NCBI GenBank assembly: GCA_023416995.1
Contig: JAEZGI010000032.1
Location: 1 to 64,000 of the forward strand
DNA from: Bacteroidota bacterium
GTDB taxonomy: Bacteria; Bacteroidota; Bacteroidia; Chitinophagales; Chitinophagaceae
Direction: 5' to 3'
Length of the DNA: 64,000 bases
In this document: piece by piece, positions 1 to 8,445 of the stretch
Numbering within the stretch: position 1 is the stretch's first letter
Layout of the letters: each line of letters begins with the position of its first letter
Made by a program: the position numbers and the translations under genes
The notes under the pieces: model-generated
Database searches by the model: none
What the model saw: the letters and a program-made list of their open reading frames with translations, nothing else
What the model was told of the DNA's origin: nothing

Positions 1-26
1 AAACTGATTATAGAATCGGCTGGATT

Positions 27-73
27 CTGTTACCAAAAGGTAACAGGGCAAATACTGGTAACTAAAAAGTAAC
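27..73. promoter_or_regulatory. Operator-like GTTACC/GGTAAC palindrome plus half-sites
   Basis: Seen: an 8-bp inverted repeat CTGTTACC-aaaa-GGTAACAG at 27-46, followed by further GTAAC half-sites at 57-62 and 68-73, the last ending 5 bases before the ATG at 78. Repeated GTAAC elements this close to a start suggest a repressor operator. I infer autoregulation by an HxlR-type protein because the codons that follow resemble an HxlR N-terminus. The regulator itself is not in the window. Confidence 0.5.
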
Positions 74-77
74 TATC

Positions 78-1256
78 ATGTCTGCATCAAATCAAATGAT
101 AGAATGTCCTGTAGCTGCAATGATGGAATCTCTCCTTTACTGTTGTTTATTTTTTGTTCTGCTTGCCTGTGCAGATACAAAACAACCAGGCAGTGCTGAA
201 GATGCTGAGCTGGTTTCCGCTTCATTACAAAAGGCAGGATTGGATTCATCCCTTATCCAGGCAATGGATTCAAATGTTGCGAATGGTACATACCCCAACA
301 TTCATAGTGTTTTGATCTGGAAGGATAATCAGCTTGTATTTGAGAAGTATTACCCGGGGCACGACCAGATATGGGGAGACGATATCGGCAATATTGTGTT
401 CACCAGGGATAGTTTACATGATATCAGGAGTGTTACTAAATCTATTGTAGGTGCATGTATAGGCATTGCAATCGCACAGCGAAAAATCAACTCGGTAAAT
501 CAAAGGGTGTTTGACTTTTATCCTGAATACAAGCAACTGGATACAGGGCTGAAATCGACACTTACTATCAAACACCTTCTGACCATGACAACCGGGCAGG
601 TCTGGAACGAGGATGTTCCATACTCGGATTCAGCCAACAGCGAAATAAAAATGATCAATAGTCCTGACCCGGTCAAATTTGCACTGGCCGAGCCGCTTGA
701 AAAAGTACCTGGTACATCGTGGAAGTACAATGGCGGCAGCACGCAGGTACTCGCTTCTATTATTGAAAAAGCCACGGGTAAAAGGGTAGACCAGTTTGCA
801 GATGAATATCTCTTCAAACCGCTTGGCATAAACCGTTATACCTGGATCATGTACCCTGGCACCAGGCTTCCCGCTGCAGCATCTGGTCTGCGGCTCACAC
901 CTCGAGATCTGATCCGGTTTGGTGTGCTGTACCTGAATAATGGTGTTTATAATGGGAGAAACATCATACCTGCAGCCTGGGTAAGCGAGAGTATGCAAAT
1001 GCATTTTGAGCAATCCGCTGATCAGAACAACAGAAATGGCTATGGTTACCAGTTCTGGTTGAGGAGCCTGCCTTCGTCTGCAGACACAAACCTGGTAGCG
1101 ATAGCCATTGGGAACGGTAACCAACGTGTGTTTATAGATAGACCTGACAATACTGTTGTAGTGATAACAGCCGGCAATTATAACAACTGGTCAATAACAA
1201 ACAACTCCGACAAACTGGTTGAAGCTTTTATCTATCCCGCAATTAATAAACCATAG
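78..1256 (+). CDS. Exported serine hydrolase (beta-lactamase/class C fold), lipoprotein, with HxlR-like N-terminal codons
   Basis: A 392-residue member of the beta-lactamase-related serine hydrolase family (class C / D-aminopeptidase / esterase fold). The nucleophile motif SVTK gives Ser118 and Lys121, and the YNG motif at Tyr217 matches the second catalytic element. A hydrophobic stretch ending LLAC around residue 31 looks like a lipobox, so the protein is probably anchored in an envelope membrane. The substrate cannot be read from sequence. Oddity: residues 1-17 (MSASNQMIECPVAAMME) resemble the start of an HxlR-family regulator rather than a signal peptide. The true export start may be Met15 or Met16 (120 or 123), or the gene may be a fusion. 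A second, divergent family member lies at 55675-56817. Confidence 0.88.
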   Translation: MSASNQMIECPVAAMMESLLYCCLFFVLLACADTKQPGSAEDAELVSASLQKAGLDSSLIQAMDSNVANGTYPNIHSVLIWKDNQLVFEKYYPGHDQIWGDDIGNIVFTRDSLHDIRSVTKSIVGACIGIAIAQRKINSVNQRVFDFYPEYKQLDTGLKSTLTIKHLLTMTTGQVWNEDVPYSDSANSEIKMINSPDPVKFALAEPLEKVPGTSWKYNGGSTQVLASIIEKATGKRVDQFADEYLFKPLGINRYTWIMYPGTRLPAAASGLRLTPRDLIRFGVLYLNNGVYNGRNIIPAAWVSESMQMHFEQSADQNNRNGYGYQFWLRSLPSSADTNLVAIAIGNGNQRVFIDRPDNTVVVITAGNYNNWSITNNSDKLVEAFIYPAINKP

Positions 1257-1331
1257 TCTTTTGCATATTTGCCCGGGCCAATTCGAAAAAGGTCGGTGGG
1301 CCGCCAGAGATAGATCAGGGAAAGTGCCGCC

Positions 1332-1601
1332 TTATTTGTTAAGCTCTTTGTGCACAAATTCTTCAATGTCATCAAACAGGGTTCGCGTGCGCTCTTTTCC
1401 CTGCATTTCCGCTTCGTATTTGTTAGTGAGATCAAGTGCTAATTTGTACAATTCGGGAGTAGCGGAACGGTCAACAGCCTCATAAAAACCTTTGGGCTGT
1501 GCGTCGTCATCAAGTTCACGGATGTAAACCAATACCTCCACCACTTCAAAATGAGTTTTCTGCCATGATTCAAATCCGTTTGGAAAGTCAGGAATGTTCA
1601 T
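1332..1601 (-). CDS. Small acidic protein of unknown function (89 aa)
   Basis: A soluble, acidic 89-residue protein with no signal peptide, membrane segment or cysteine. It is predicted mainly helical, with a charged C-terminal half ending DDIEEFVHKELNK. I do not recognise a family. The ATG at 1601 is the only convincing start. The gene is convergent with the serine hydrolase (75-base gap) and lies about 150 bases beyond the stop of the response regulator on the same strand, so it could be read through from that operon. Codon use resembles its neighbours and a long sense frame on the other strand is absent, so I think it is real. Confidence 0.6.
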   Translation of the reverse strand: MNIPDFPNGFESWQKTHFEVVEVLVYIRELDDDAQPKGFYEAVDRSATPELYKLALDLTNKYEAEMQGKERTRTLFDDIEEFVHKELNK

Positions 1602-1752
1602 AATAATGGTTTTAGATAATTTACTGTGCTATTAAAAACCGTTGCAACTGAAGATACAGCTTTCTTTGATGCTGACTGCAGCTTTAACTCAATTTAATAC
1701 CGGCGTTGTATACACGCAAGAAACATCAAACTTGATGCCGCGGTACATTTTC

Positions 1753-2484
1753 TCAGATCCACCGTTCCTGGAAGCGAATAAAAGCCTCCCTGTATTGATC
1801 GCCGATATTGATGTGTTTATTACCTATCAGCACGTTCCGTTTAGTCATCGAAGTAATTTTATCAAGCGAGATAATGAATGAGCGATGAACGCGTAAAAAT
1901 CTGTTCACCGGAAGTTTTTCTTCCAGCGCCTTGAGCGTAGTAATAGAGAGAATGGCCTTGTCACTTGAATGAAGCACCACTTTCACAAAGTCTTTCAGCG
2001 CTTCTATATACAGGATATCACTAAATTCAACCCGCACGAGCTGGTGTTCTACCTTGAGAAACAAATAATCCTCTTCGGTAGAATGAAGGTCCGGATCGGT
2101 TACGGGTTTTTGTAATAATTGCGCATAATTCAGCGCCTTTTGTGCTGCACGTAAAAACTCCTCGTAATTGAATGGCTTTAGCAGGTAGTCCAACGCGTCT
2201 ACCCGGTAGCCTTCCAATGCAAAATGATTATATGCTGTAGTAAATATAATCCGGGGTTTCGCGGCGCCTTTATTTTGCAGGCGGGCCAGCTCAATGCCGG
2301 TCAGATCTGGCATTTGAATATCCAGGAAGATGAGATCTATGTCCCGGCTATGTAGCGCTTTTAATGCATCGATGGCGTTCGTGAACTTTCCGGCAAGATT
2401 TAAAAACGGTGTTTGTTCGATGAACCGGCTCACCAGTCCCAACGCAAGCGGCTCGTCATCCACGGCAATGCAATTCAGTATCAT
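1753..2484 (-). CDS. LytTR-family response regulator
   Basis: A 243-residue LytR/AlgR-type response regulator. The receiver domain (residues ~1-120) shows the acidic pair Asp9/Asp10, the phospho-acceptor Asp55 in LIFLDIQMPD, and the conserved Lys in LLKPF. A linker leads to a LytTR DNA-binding domain (~140-243) with the typical RVHRSFIISLDKI segment. It overlaps the sensor kinase stop by four bases (ATGA), so the two are translationally coupled and form one two-component system. Targets cannot be read from sequence; family members bind paired imperfect 9-bp repeats. The start is fixed by the overlap. Confidence 0.95.
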   Translation of the reverse strand: MILNCIAVDDEPLALGLVSRFIEQTPFLNLAGKFTNAIDALKALHSRDIDLIFLDIQMPDLTGIELARLQNKGAAKPRIIFTTAYNHFALEGYRVDALDYLLKPFNYEEFLRAAQKALNYAQLLQKPVTDPDLHSTEEDYLFLKVEHQLVRVEFSDILYIEALKDFVKVVLHSSDKAILSITTLKALEEKLPVNRFLRVHRSFIISLDKITSMTKRNVLIGNKHINIGDQYREAFIRFQERWI

Positions 2485-3548
2485 GATAGATCAAGTGTTA
2501 AATGAACGGTGTATTCACGGTCTTTACTGATGTCGAGTTTATGTTTCCCGGGATACAGAAGTTCAAGTCTTCGTTTGGTATTTTGCAAACCGATACCCTG
2601 GTGTGCAGGTCCCCCGATATTTTTTTCCTCAAAAACAGTATTTCTTACCTCCAGTTCAAGGAGGTTGTTCCGTTGCCCGATCAACACATGAATCTGGCTC
2701 AAACCACTTGTTGTGACGCCATGTTTGAAGGCATTTTCAACATAAGGAAGCATGAGCATTGGAGCCACAGGAACATCGGTTAAATTATCCGGGATATGAA
2801 CGTGTAAGCTGACAACATCTGTGAGCCGCAGTTGCATCAGGCTCATATAGTCCTTTATAAAAGAGATCTCCTGGCTCAGCATTGTTTGACCCGGCTGCAT
2901 TCCATCAAGCAGGTAACGCATCATTCTCGATAACTGGTGGATCGCTTTACCAGCCAGCGGCGGATCAATCGCGGTTAGGGCATATATGTTGTTTAAGGTA
3001 TTAAAAAAGAAATGCGGGTTGATCTGTGCTTTCAGAAATGATAATTCTGTCGCTATTTTTTCTTTCTCAAGTTCTTCTCTTTTCTCTTTGTCTTTTTGCC
3101 AGCTTTGGATCACTGCGACACTGGTACCAAGACCGAGTACCAACGCAGTCAGGATAATCGTTGGACGATCGAGGCGACGTGTTCGTTCAGATGGTGCCGG
3201 TATAAGTTTGCGGTAGTCATCTCCGCGCCAATGGCGCTGAATCAGTTGCAAAGCGCGATCTGACCACCCAACCATAAATGCTGTGATGATCACAATGGAA
3301 ACAACACAACAGATATAGTACACTACCCGGTTTTTTAATAACAGTTGTGGTACGAGAAAGTAGGTATTGAAATAAAATACTACTATCAGCACGAACAATG
3401 TGAAACTTTGGATGATCCAGGATCTTAACGGGATATGAAGACCCGAGAAAAGGGGATGATAAAAAAACATGGCGATCCCAAACAGCGCCCACATCATTAC
3501 ATGCGCTACAATAGTTATCAGTTTATTACTCGGTGCTTCCACAGCCAT
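2481..3548 (-). CDS. LytS-type sensor histidine kinase
   Basis: A 355-residue membrane histidine kinase of the His_kinase (LytS/YehU-like) family. About four hydrophobic segments occupy residues ~10-95 and one more ~129-148. A short coiled coil (KDKEKREELEKEKIATE) precedes the phospho-acceptor region, QINPHFFFNTLNN, where His179 is the likely phosphorylated residue. The C-terminal HATPase domain ends with the G-box IGLQNTKRRLELLYP. It has no PAS or periplasmic sensing domain, so the signal is probably sensed in or near the membrane. It is first in the operon with the LytTR regulator downstream, and the 280-base region to the divergent carboxypeptidase gene should hold its promoter. Confidence 0.95.
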   Translation of the reverse strand: MAVEAPSNKLITIVAHVMMWALFGIAMFFYHPLFSGLHIPLRSWIIQSFTLFVLIVVFYFNTYFLVPQLLLKNRVVYYICCVVSIVIITAFMVGWSDRALQLIQRHWRGDDYRKLIPAPSERTRRLDRPTIILTALVLGLGTSVAVIQSWQKDKEKREELEKEKIATELSFLKAQINPHFFFNTLNNIYALTAIDPPLAGKAIHQLSRMMRYLLDGMQPGQTMLSQEISFIKDYMSLMQLRLTDVVSLHVHIPDNLTDVPVAPMLMLPYVENAFKHGVTTSGLSQIHVLIGQRNNLLELEVRNTVFEEKNIGGPAHQGIGLQNTKRRLELLYPGKHKLDISKDREYTVHLTLDLS

Positions 3549-3830
3549 GTTTCAGTGTTACCTCTCCGGAATTTGATGTATACAATCTGCAATAGTACGT
3601 AAGAAGGTTTATGCTGCAATACAAACCGACCGGCGGCAGGATTTCACCAATGAACAGGCACTATTTCGCGGTAAACGGTCAAAACCGCAGCATTTCTCAG
3701 GAAATCAGCGCCGGTGGGGCATCGGGCGCCTCACATCGGTGTTTGCGGGCGATTTGTCGATTGGGTTTTATCAAAACAGCCCGGCAATGTTCCTTGCAGT
3801 TTCAATCAATGCCAACTCAACCGAATCACT

Positions 3831-4805
3831 GTGAGGAACACAAAAATTTTCATCATTTGTTTTATACTGGGAACTCTTGCAGCGGGTTTTGTATTGCAGG
3901 ATGTATGGCGCCAGCATAGGAAATACGCCAGGGAGCATCTTTATCTGAACAATATCAAACTGGCCTGGCCCTCTTCCGGGCAGGCAGCGTTTGCATGTGT
4001 GGACAGGGGAGTAACGGCGCGTTCATCACATCAGGAGGACCTGCGGCCCATTGCAAGTGTAGCCAAGATCATAACCGCCCTTGCTATCATGAAAAAACAA
4101 CCCTTCGACGGACAAAAAGGTGAAACCTATACGGTCTCTGATAGTGATGTTCAACGTTATAAAGCCTATAAAGCTGAACGCTGCTCGGTGCTGCCATTGC
4201 GAAAGGGTATGAAATTAACGCAATACCAGGCGATGCAACGGATGTTAATCGCCTCTGATAATAACATGGCCGATCTGTTAACTGAAAGAATATTCGGATC
4301 CCGGAAAGCATACCTGGAATATGCCCGAAACATGTTGCGAAGTATGCAGCTTGAACGAACCCTGGTAGTTGATGCGACTGGTTTAAGCCCGGCAACTGTT
4401 AGTACCCCATCAGAACTTGTGGTGCTTGGCACGGCGGCACTCCGGAACAAAATTATTGCAGAAATCGTTGGCCAGAAACAGGCAACCCTGCCCGGGATTG
4501 GCGTTATCAGGAATACTAATCAATTGCTGGGCACCAACGGGGTGATCGGTATCAAAACCGGCACCACGGGCAGGGCAGGCAGTTGCCTGTTGTTTGCCTC
4601 GAGTTTCAGAAACGGTGAGGGGGAACAGGTTGTGATTGTGGCGGCAGTTATGGGCAGCAAAGATCATCGAACGCTTTACCGCGACAGCCGCAGTCTTATC
4701 AGTTCAGCTAAGAAAGCCATCGTGTTACCTGGATGGCAACGCCGGTCATTTTCTCAACAAAAAGATGCTGCACATAATTATTCAACTTCCAATCCGCAAA
4801 AATGA
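3831..4805 (+). CDS. D-alanyl-D-alanine carboxypeptidase (peptidase S11)
   Basis: A penicillin-binding-protein-type carboxypeptidase that trims the terminal D-Ala from peptidoglycan stem peptides. Counting from the GTG at 3831, the motifs are SVAK (Ser76, Lys79), SDN (Ser142, Asn144) and KTG (Lys242-Gly244), in the order and spacing of family S11. The open frame extends upstream to an ATG at 3714, but those 39 extra residues look non-protein-like. Starting at 3831 places a hydrophobic helix (IFIICFILGTLAAGFVL) at the N-terminus, as a membrane anchor or signal. No usual C-terminal PBP5-type domain is visible. The stop overlaps the VanZ-like gene by four bases, indicating coupled expression. 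Confidence 0.88.
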   Translation: MRNTKIFIICFILGTLAAGFVLQDVWRQHRKYAREHLYLNNIKLAWPSSGQAAFACVDRGVTARSSHQEDLRPIASVAKIITALAIMKKQPFDGQKGETYTVSDSDVQRYKAYKAERCSVLPLRKGMKLTQYQAMQRMLIASDNNMADLLTERIFGSRKAYLEYARNMLRSMQLERTLVVDATGLSPATVSTPSELVVLGTAALRNKIIAEIVGQKQATLPGIGVIRNTNQLLGTNGVIGIKTGTTGRAGSCLLFASSFRNGEGEQVVIVAAVMGSKDHRTLYRDSRSLISSAKKAIVLPGWQRRSFSQQKDAAHNYSTSNPQK

Positions 4806-5254
4806 AAAAGTCAACCTTCATCGTATTGCTCCTGCTGCTTTATACGCTGTGTCTTATCAAAATAATAATTTTGAAAGATGGACCCGTTATCCACCTGGGC
4901 CCGATCAGGATCAATCTCGGCGGCACACATTCAGGACCATCTAATCTTGTTCCGTTCCGTACCATCACGAATTACCTGGCAACGGGGCGGAGGGCATTTA
5001 TAGCCGTAATCAACCTTGTTGGCAACGTCGTTTTGTTTATGCCTGTCGGCTACCTGGCGGCACTTGTTTATCCAAAAATATCCTGGCTGATCGTGGCGCT
5101 GCTGGCAATCACATCGGGGTTTACAATTGAAGCGGTGCAATTTGTATTCAGGATCGGCATCTTTGATATCGACGATGTTATACTGAATGCCATTGGCATT
5201 ATAGCTGGCTACCAGCTCTGCCGAAAACCGGTTGATGCACCTCAACCCGTGTGA
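4802..5254 (+). CDS. VanZ-like membrane protein
   Basis: A 150-residue VanZ-family protein. The hallmark segments are present: NLVPFRTI near the middle, a GNVVLFMPVGY helix, a second helix ending TIEAVQFVF, and the FDIDDVILNAIG signature before the last helix. Four hydrophobic segments are visible. VanZ-like proteins are linked to low-level teicoplanin resistance in enterococci; the biochemical role of the family is unknown. It is translationally coupled to the D-Ala-D-Ala carboxypeptidase through an ATGA overlap, which suggests a joint role in cell-wall metabolism. That functional link is an inference from arrangement. Confidence 0.9.
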   Translation: MKKSTFIVLLLLLYTLCLIKIIILKDGPVIHLGPIRINLGGTHSGPSNLVPFRTITNYLATGRRAFIAVINLVGNVVLFMPVGYLAALVYPKISWLIVALLAITSGFTIEAVQFVFRIGIFDIDDVILNAIGIIAGYQLCRKPVDAPQPV

Positions 5255-5309
5255 TGTTTTATTAAATGAAGCGGAGGACGTACATTTAAGTTGTTATTAA
5301 TTCAAACAA

Positions 5310-7328
5310 ATGAAACATTTACTTTTTCTGGCAGTTCCGGCCGTCCTCGCTGCATCTTGCGGTCAAAATGAAACAACCACTACTGAACGCGTGGTGATAA
5401 CTGGTGTAGATTCAACCCTGAAACCTGGTGATGACTTTTTTATGTACGTGAACCGCAGTTGGTATGATACTGCACAGATCCCACCCAGCCAGTCTGGAGT
5501 TGGTTCATATTCATTTCTGAATTTTCCGCAAAGGCTCCGGATGCAGGGTATACTTGATAGTATGACAAAAGCAAAACATCCGGTGGGTGGCATCGAACAA
5601 AAAGTTGCCGATTTTTACGCATCCGGTATGGACACTGCCGCAATCAATAAACGTGGGCATGAACCCATTTTACCTTTGCTTACTGCCATAGATTCCATTG
5701 CAGATGTGCCGGCTTTAATGAAGTTTGAAGCAGCACAACAGAAAACCGGCAATGGATCCATCATGGGTTTTTATGTGGCGCCGGATGTAAAACAAAGTTC
5801 GGTCAACATAGCACAGTTTTACCAGGCCGGTACCGGTCTGCCTGAAAAAGATTATTACTTCAAAACCGATGCTGCAACAGTTAAGATCCAGAATGCGTAC
5901 AAACAATACCTCGCAACGCTGCTGACATTGATAGAAACGGATTCAAATGAAGCGAAGAAACAATCAGAAGTCACATATGGAATACAAAAGCAACTTGCAG
6001 GCGCGCATAAATCAAATATTGAATTACGCGACATTAAGGCCAATTACAATAAACTCGCAGTAGCTGATCTCACAAAAAAACATAGCAATCTAAACTGGAA
6101 ACAATTCCTGGACGATCTGGGTGTTAATGTCGACTCTGTAAATGTGGGTCAGACAGCTTATTATGATAAGTTGAACGCCATGTTGAAATCCGTTCCGATC
6201 AACGACTGGAAAACTTACATGAAGGCAACCACGTTGAGCAGTTATGCAAATTATCTGAGCCAGCCATTTGCGGACGCAACCTTAGAATATACAAGGGTTT
6301 TGACCGGCCAGGCGGGCAAAAAGACGCGCGCTGAGGAAATGACCCAGGCAGTTGACCAATCACTTGGTGACGCACTTGCTCAACTCTATGTTAAAAAATA
6401 CTTCCCTGAAGAAGCAAAAAAACGAATGCGCGTATTGGTTGATAACCTGAAAAAAGCATTTGAAGCGCGTATTGAGAAGTTAGACTGGATGAGCGATTCA
6501 ACAAAGGCAAAAGCAAAAGAAAAGTTGTATGCCTTTACTGAAAAAATCGGTTATCCGGACAAATGGCGCGACTATACCAATGTGGAGGTTAACAGGAACA
6601 CTTATTTTGAAAACCGCTTGTCAGCCAACCAGAATGAATTTGCATACATGTTAGCAAAAGTGGGTAAGCCGGTTGACCGTACCGAGTGGTTCACAACACC
6701 ACCTACAGTAACTGCTTATAATAATCCTTCGCAAAACGAGATAGTGTTCCCAGCCGGCATCCTGCAGCCACCTTATTTTGATGTGAATGCGGATGATGCT
6801 TTAAACTATGGCGGCATCGGTATGGTAATCGGTCATGAAATCACCCATTCATTTGATGACCAGGGTGCACAGTTCGATAAATACGGCAACGTAACCGACT
6901 GGTGGACCAAAGCGGACTATGATAAATTCCGTGCACGCACACAGCAGGTGATTGATCAGTACAATTCATTCACCGTGCTCGATTCGCAACATATCAAAGG
7001 TGCGCTCACAGTGGGAGAAAATACAGCAGACATTGCAGGTATCGCCATTGCATACGATGCTTTTAAATTAACGGAACAGGGCAAGGACACCACCAGGCTG
7101 GATGGATTCACACCCGATCAACGGTTCTTTATTTCTATAGCGAGGATCTGGCGGGTTAAAACAACTGACGAATATATGCGCACTTATATCAATACCAATC
7201 CGCATTCCCCGGCCCGGTGGCGCGTAAACGGTCCACTGATGAACTTTACTCCGTTTTACCAGGCGTTTAATGTACAGCCGGGTCAGAAAATGTATAAACC
7301 GGAGGCAGAACGAATCACGGTATGGTAG
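5310..7328 (+). CDS. M13-family zinc metallopeptidase (neprilysin/PepO-like), lipoprotein
   Basis: A 672-residue M13 endopeptidase. The zinc motif HEITH supplies His509, Glu510 and His513, and ENTAD supplies the third ligand Glu570. The C-terminal segment with NPHSPARWRVNG and FNVQPGQKMY is diagnostic for the family's substrate-binding part. The N-terminal peptidase_M13_N domain covers residues ~38-420. A short signal ending AASC at Cys17 looks like a lipobox, so the enzyme should be membrane-anchored outside the cytoplasm and degrade peptides. It stands alone, 55 bases after the VanZ-like gene on the same strand, with its own likely promoter. Confidence 0.96.
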   Translation: MKHLLFLAVPAVLAASCGQNETTTTERVVITGVDSTLKPGDDFFMYVNRSWYDTAQIPPSQSGVGSYSFLNFPQRLRMQGILDSMTKAKHPVGGIEQKVADFYASGMDTAAINKRGHEPILPLLTAIDSIADVPALMKFEAAQQKTGNGSIMGFYVAPDVKQSSVNIAQFYQAGTGLPEKDYYFKTDAATVKIQNAYKQYLATLLTLIETDSNEAKKQSEVTYGIQKQLAGAHKSNIELRDIKANYNKLAVADLTKKHSNLNWKQFLDDLGVNVDSVNVGQTAYYDKLNAMLKSVPINDWKTYMKATTLSSYANYLSQPFADATLEYTRVLTGQAGKKTRAEEMTQAVDQSLGDALAQLYVKKYFPEEAKKRMRVLVDNLKKAFEARIEKLDWMSDSTKAKAKEKLYAFTEKIGYPDKWRDYTNVEVNRNTYFENRLSANQNEFAYMLAKVGKPVDRTEWFTTPPTVTAYNNPSQNEIVFPAGILQPPYFDVNADDALNYGGIGMVIGHEITHSFDDQGAQFDKYGNVTDWWTKADYDKFRARTQQVIDQYNSFTVLDSQHIKGALTVGENTADIAGIAIAYDAFKLTEQGKDTTRLDGFTPDQRFFISIARIWRVKTTDEYMRTYINTNPHSPARWRVNGPLMNFTPFYQAFNVQPGQKMYKPEAERITVW

Positions 7329-7375
7329 ATGGTTCCTTAAGAGAAGGCACTTGTTATTGATATCAATCGTTAAGA

Positions 7376-8413
7376 ATGCAGAAGCTTTACTTCTCCTTAT
7401 TGTTAACCATGTTCACAGCTATAGCTGTGTCGCAGATGTACATCACACCGGTTACAATAGCCGATGTTGAAAAACACCGACTGGTGAATAACCAGACCGT
7501 TATTATCACAAATGATAAGATCACGAAGATTCAACCAGCCAGTATAAAAATACCCGCCAATGCCACTGTGATTGATGGAACCGGGAAATATTTGCTGCCT
7601 GGCCTCACAGATGCCCATATTCACTTTTTCCAGAATGGAGGGCTATACGCCCGCCCTGATGTAATTAATCTTACCAGTTTGCAACCATACGCTAAGGAAA
7701 GGGCACTTGCACACAAGACAATGGAGGACAAACTGCGAAGGTATCTGCAAAACGGCATCACTAACCTTATTGATGTCGGCGCCAGTTACAGTTATCTGAA
7801 ACAGCGGGAAAACTTTAAAGATGCTGATTATGCGCCCGGGATTTTTATCACCGGGCCCTTGTTGACTACGTTTGAACCGGAAATGTATAAGAACCTTGGA
7901 GATGATGCACCTTTTAGCCTGGTGACCTCTGTTGACGACGGTATCAGGATGGTGCAGGCACAATTGCCTTATCGGCCCAATCTCACCCTGTTAAATGCCA
8001 ATCCCGTTGATAGTGTTGAGAATCTTTCGAAAATACAACTTGTTATCAACCGGGGTGTTGTTTTTATGCCAGATACACTCGTACCTGAAACGCCCGTTGC
8101 TTTGGCACAACGCCAGTTAAATGCATACAATTCCAGGAACATAGATGCTTTCCTGGAGCCCTACGCAGATGATGTTGAAATTTATAATTACCCTGCTACT
8201 TTAATGACCAGGGGTAAAGAAGCCATGCGAAAAATCTATACAAGGTTATTTACTACAACACCCGATTTGCATTGTGAACTCGTAGGCAGGATTGAACAGG
8301 GTAATGTGGTGATAGATAAAGAACGGGTTAAGATGAATAACAAATTTTTTGAAGCTGTTGCGATCTATCACATTGAAAACAACAAAATCAAAAAAGTATA
8401 TTTCATACAATAA
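7376..8413 (+). CDS. Amidohydrolase lacking its catalytic middle, fused to an NTF2/SnoaL-like domain
   Basis: A 345-residue exported protein with an odd architecture. Residues 1-19 form a signal peptide. Residues ~25-205 match the start of an imidazolonepropionase-like amidohydrolase, including the GKYLLPGLTDAHIHF metal motif. At about residue 205 the sequence jumps from MVQAQLPYRPN straight to LTLLNANPVDSVENLSKI, which is normally the far C-terminal strand of these enzymes. The central barrel with the remaining metal ligands (carboxylated Lys, two His, Asp) is therefore missing without a frame break. Residues ~235-345 form an NTF2/SnoaL-like domain (LAQRQLNAYNSRNIDAFLEPY). The enzyme is probably catalytically dead as an amidohydrolase; the NTF2 domain may still fold. 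Confidence 0.8.
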   Translation: MQKLYFSLLLTMFTAIAVSQMYITPVTIADVEKHRLVNNQTVIITNDKITKIQPASIKIPANATVIDGTGKYLLPGLTDAHIHFFQNGGLYARPDVINLTSLQPYAKERALAHKTMEDKLRRYLQNGITNLIDVGASYSYLKQRENFKDADYAPGIFITGPLLTTFEPEMYKNLGDDAPFSLVTSVDDGIRMVQAQLPYRPNLTLLNANPVDSVENLSKIQLVINRGVVFMPDTLVPETPVALAQRQLNAYNSRNIDAFLEPYADDVEIYNYPATLMTRGKEAMRKIYTRLFTTTPDLHCELVGRIEQGNVVIDKERVKMNNKFFEAVAIYHIENNKIKKVYFIQ

Positions 8414-8445
8414 CATTCGGCTAACATACAAACATATACATAACA

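Noticed and set aside
1642..1881. Plus-strand 79-codon frame with a signal-like start
   Set aside because: More than half of it overlaps the end of the response regulator on the other strand, and its remaining part has no homology or clear start context.
3611..3919. Plus-strand 102-codon frame upstream of the carboxypeptidase
   Set aside because: It overlaps the carboxypeptidase in another frame, and shows no recognisable domain or codon bias.
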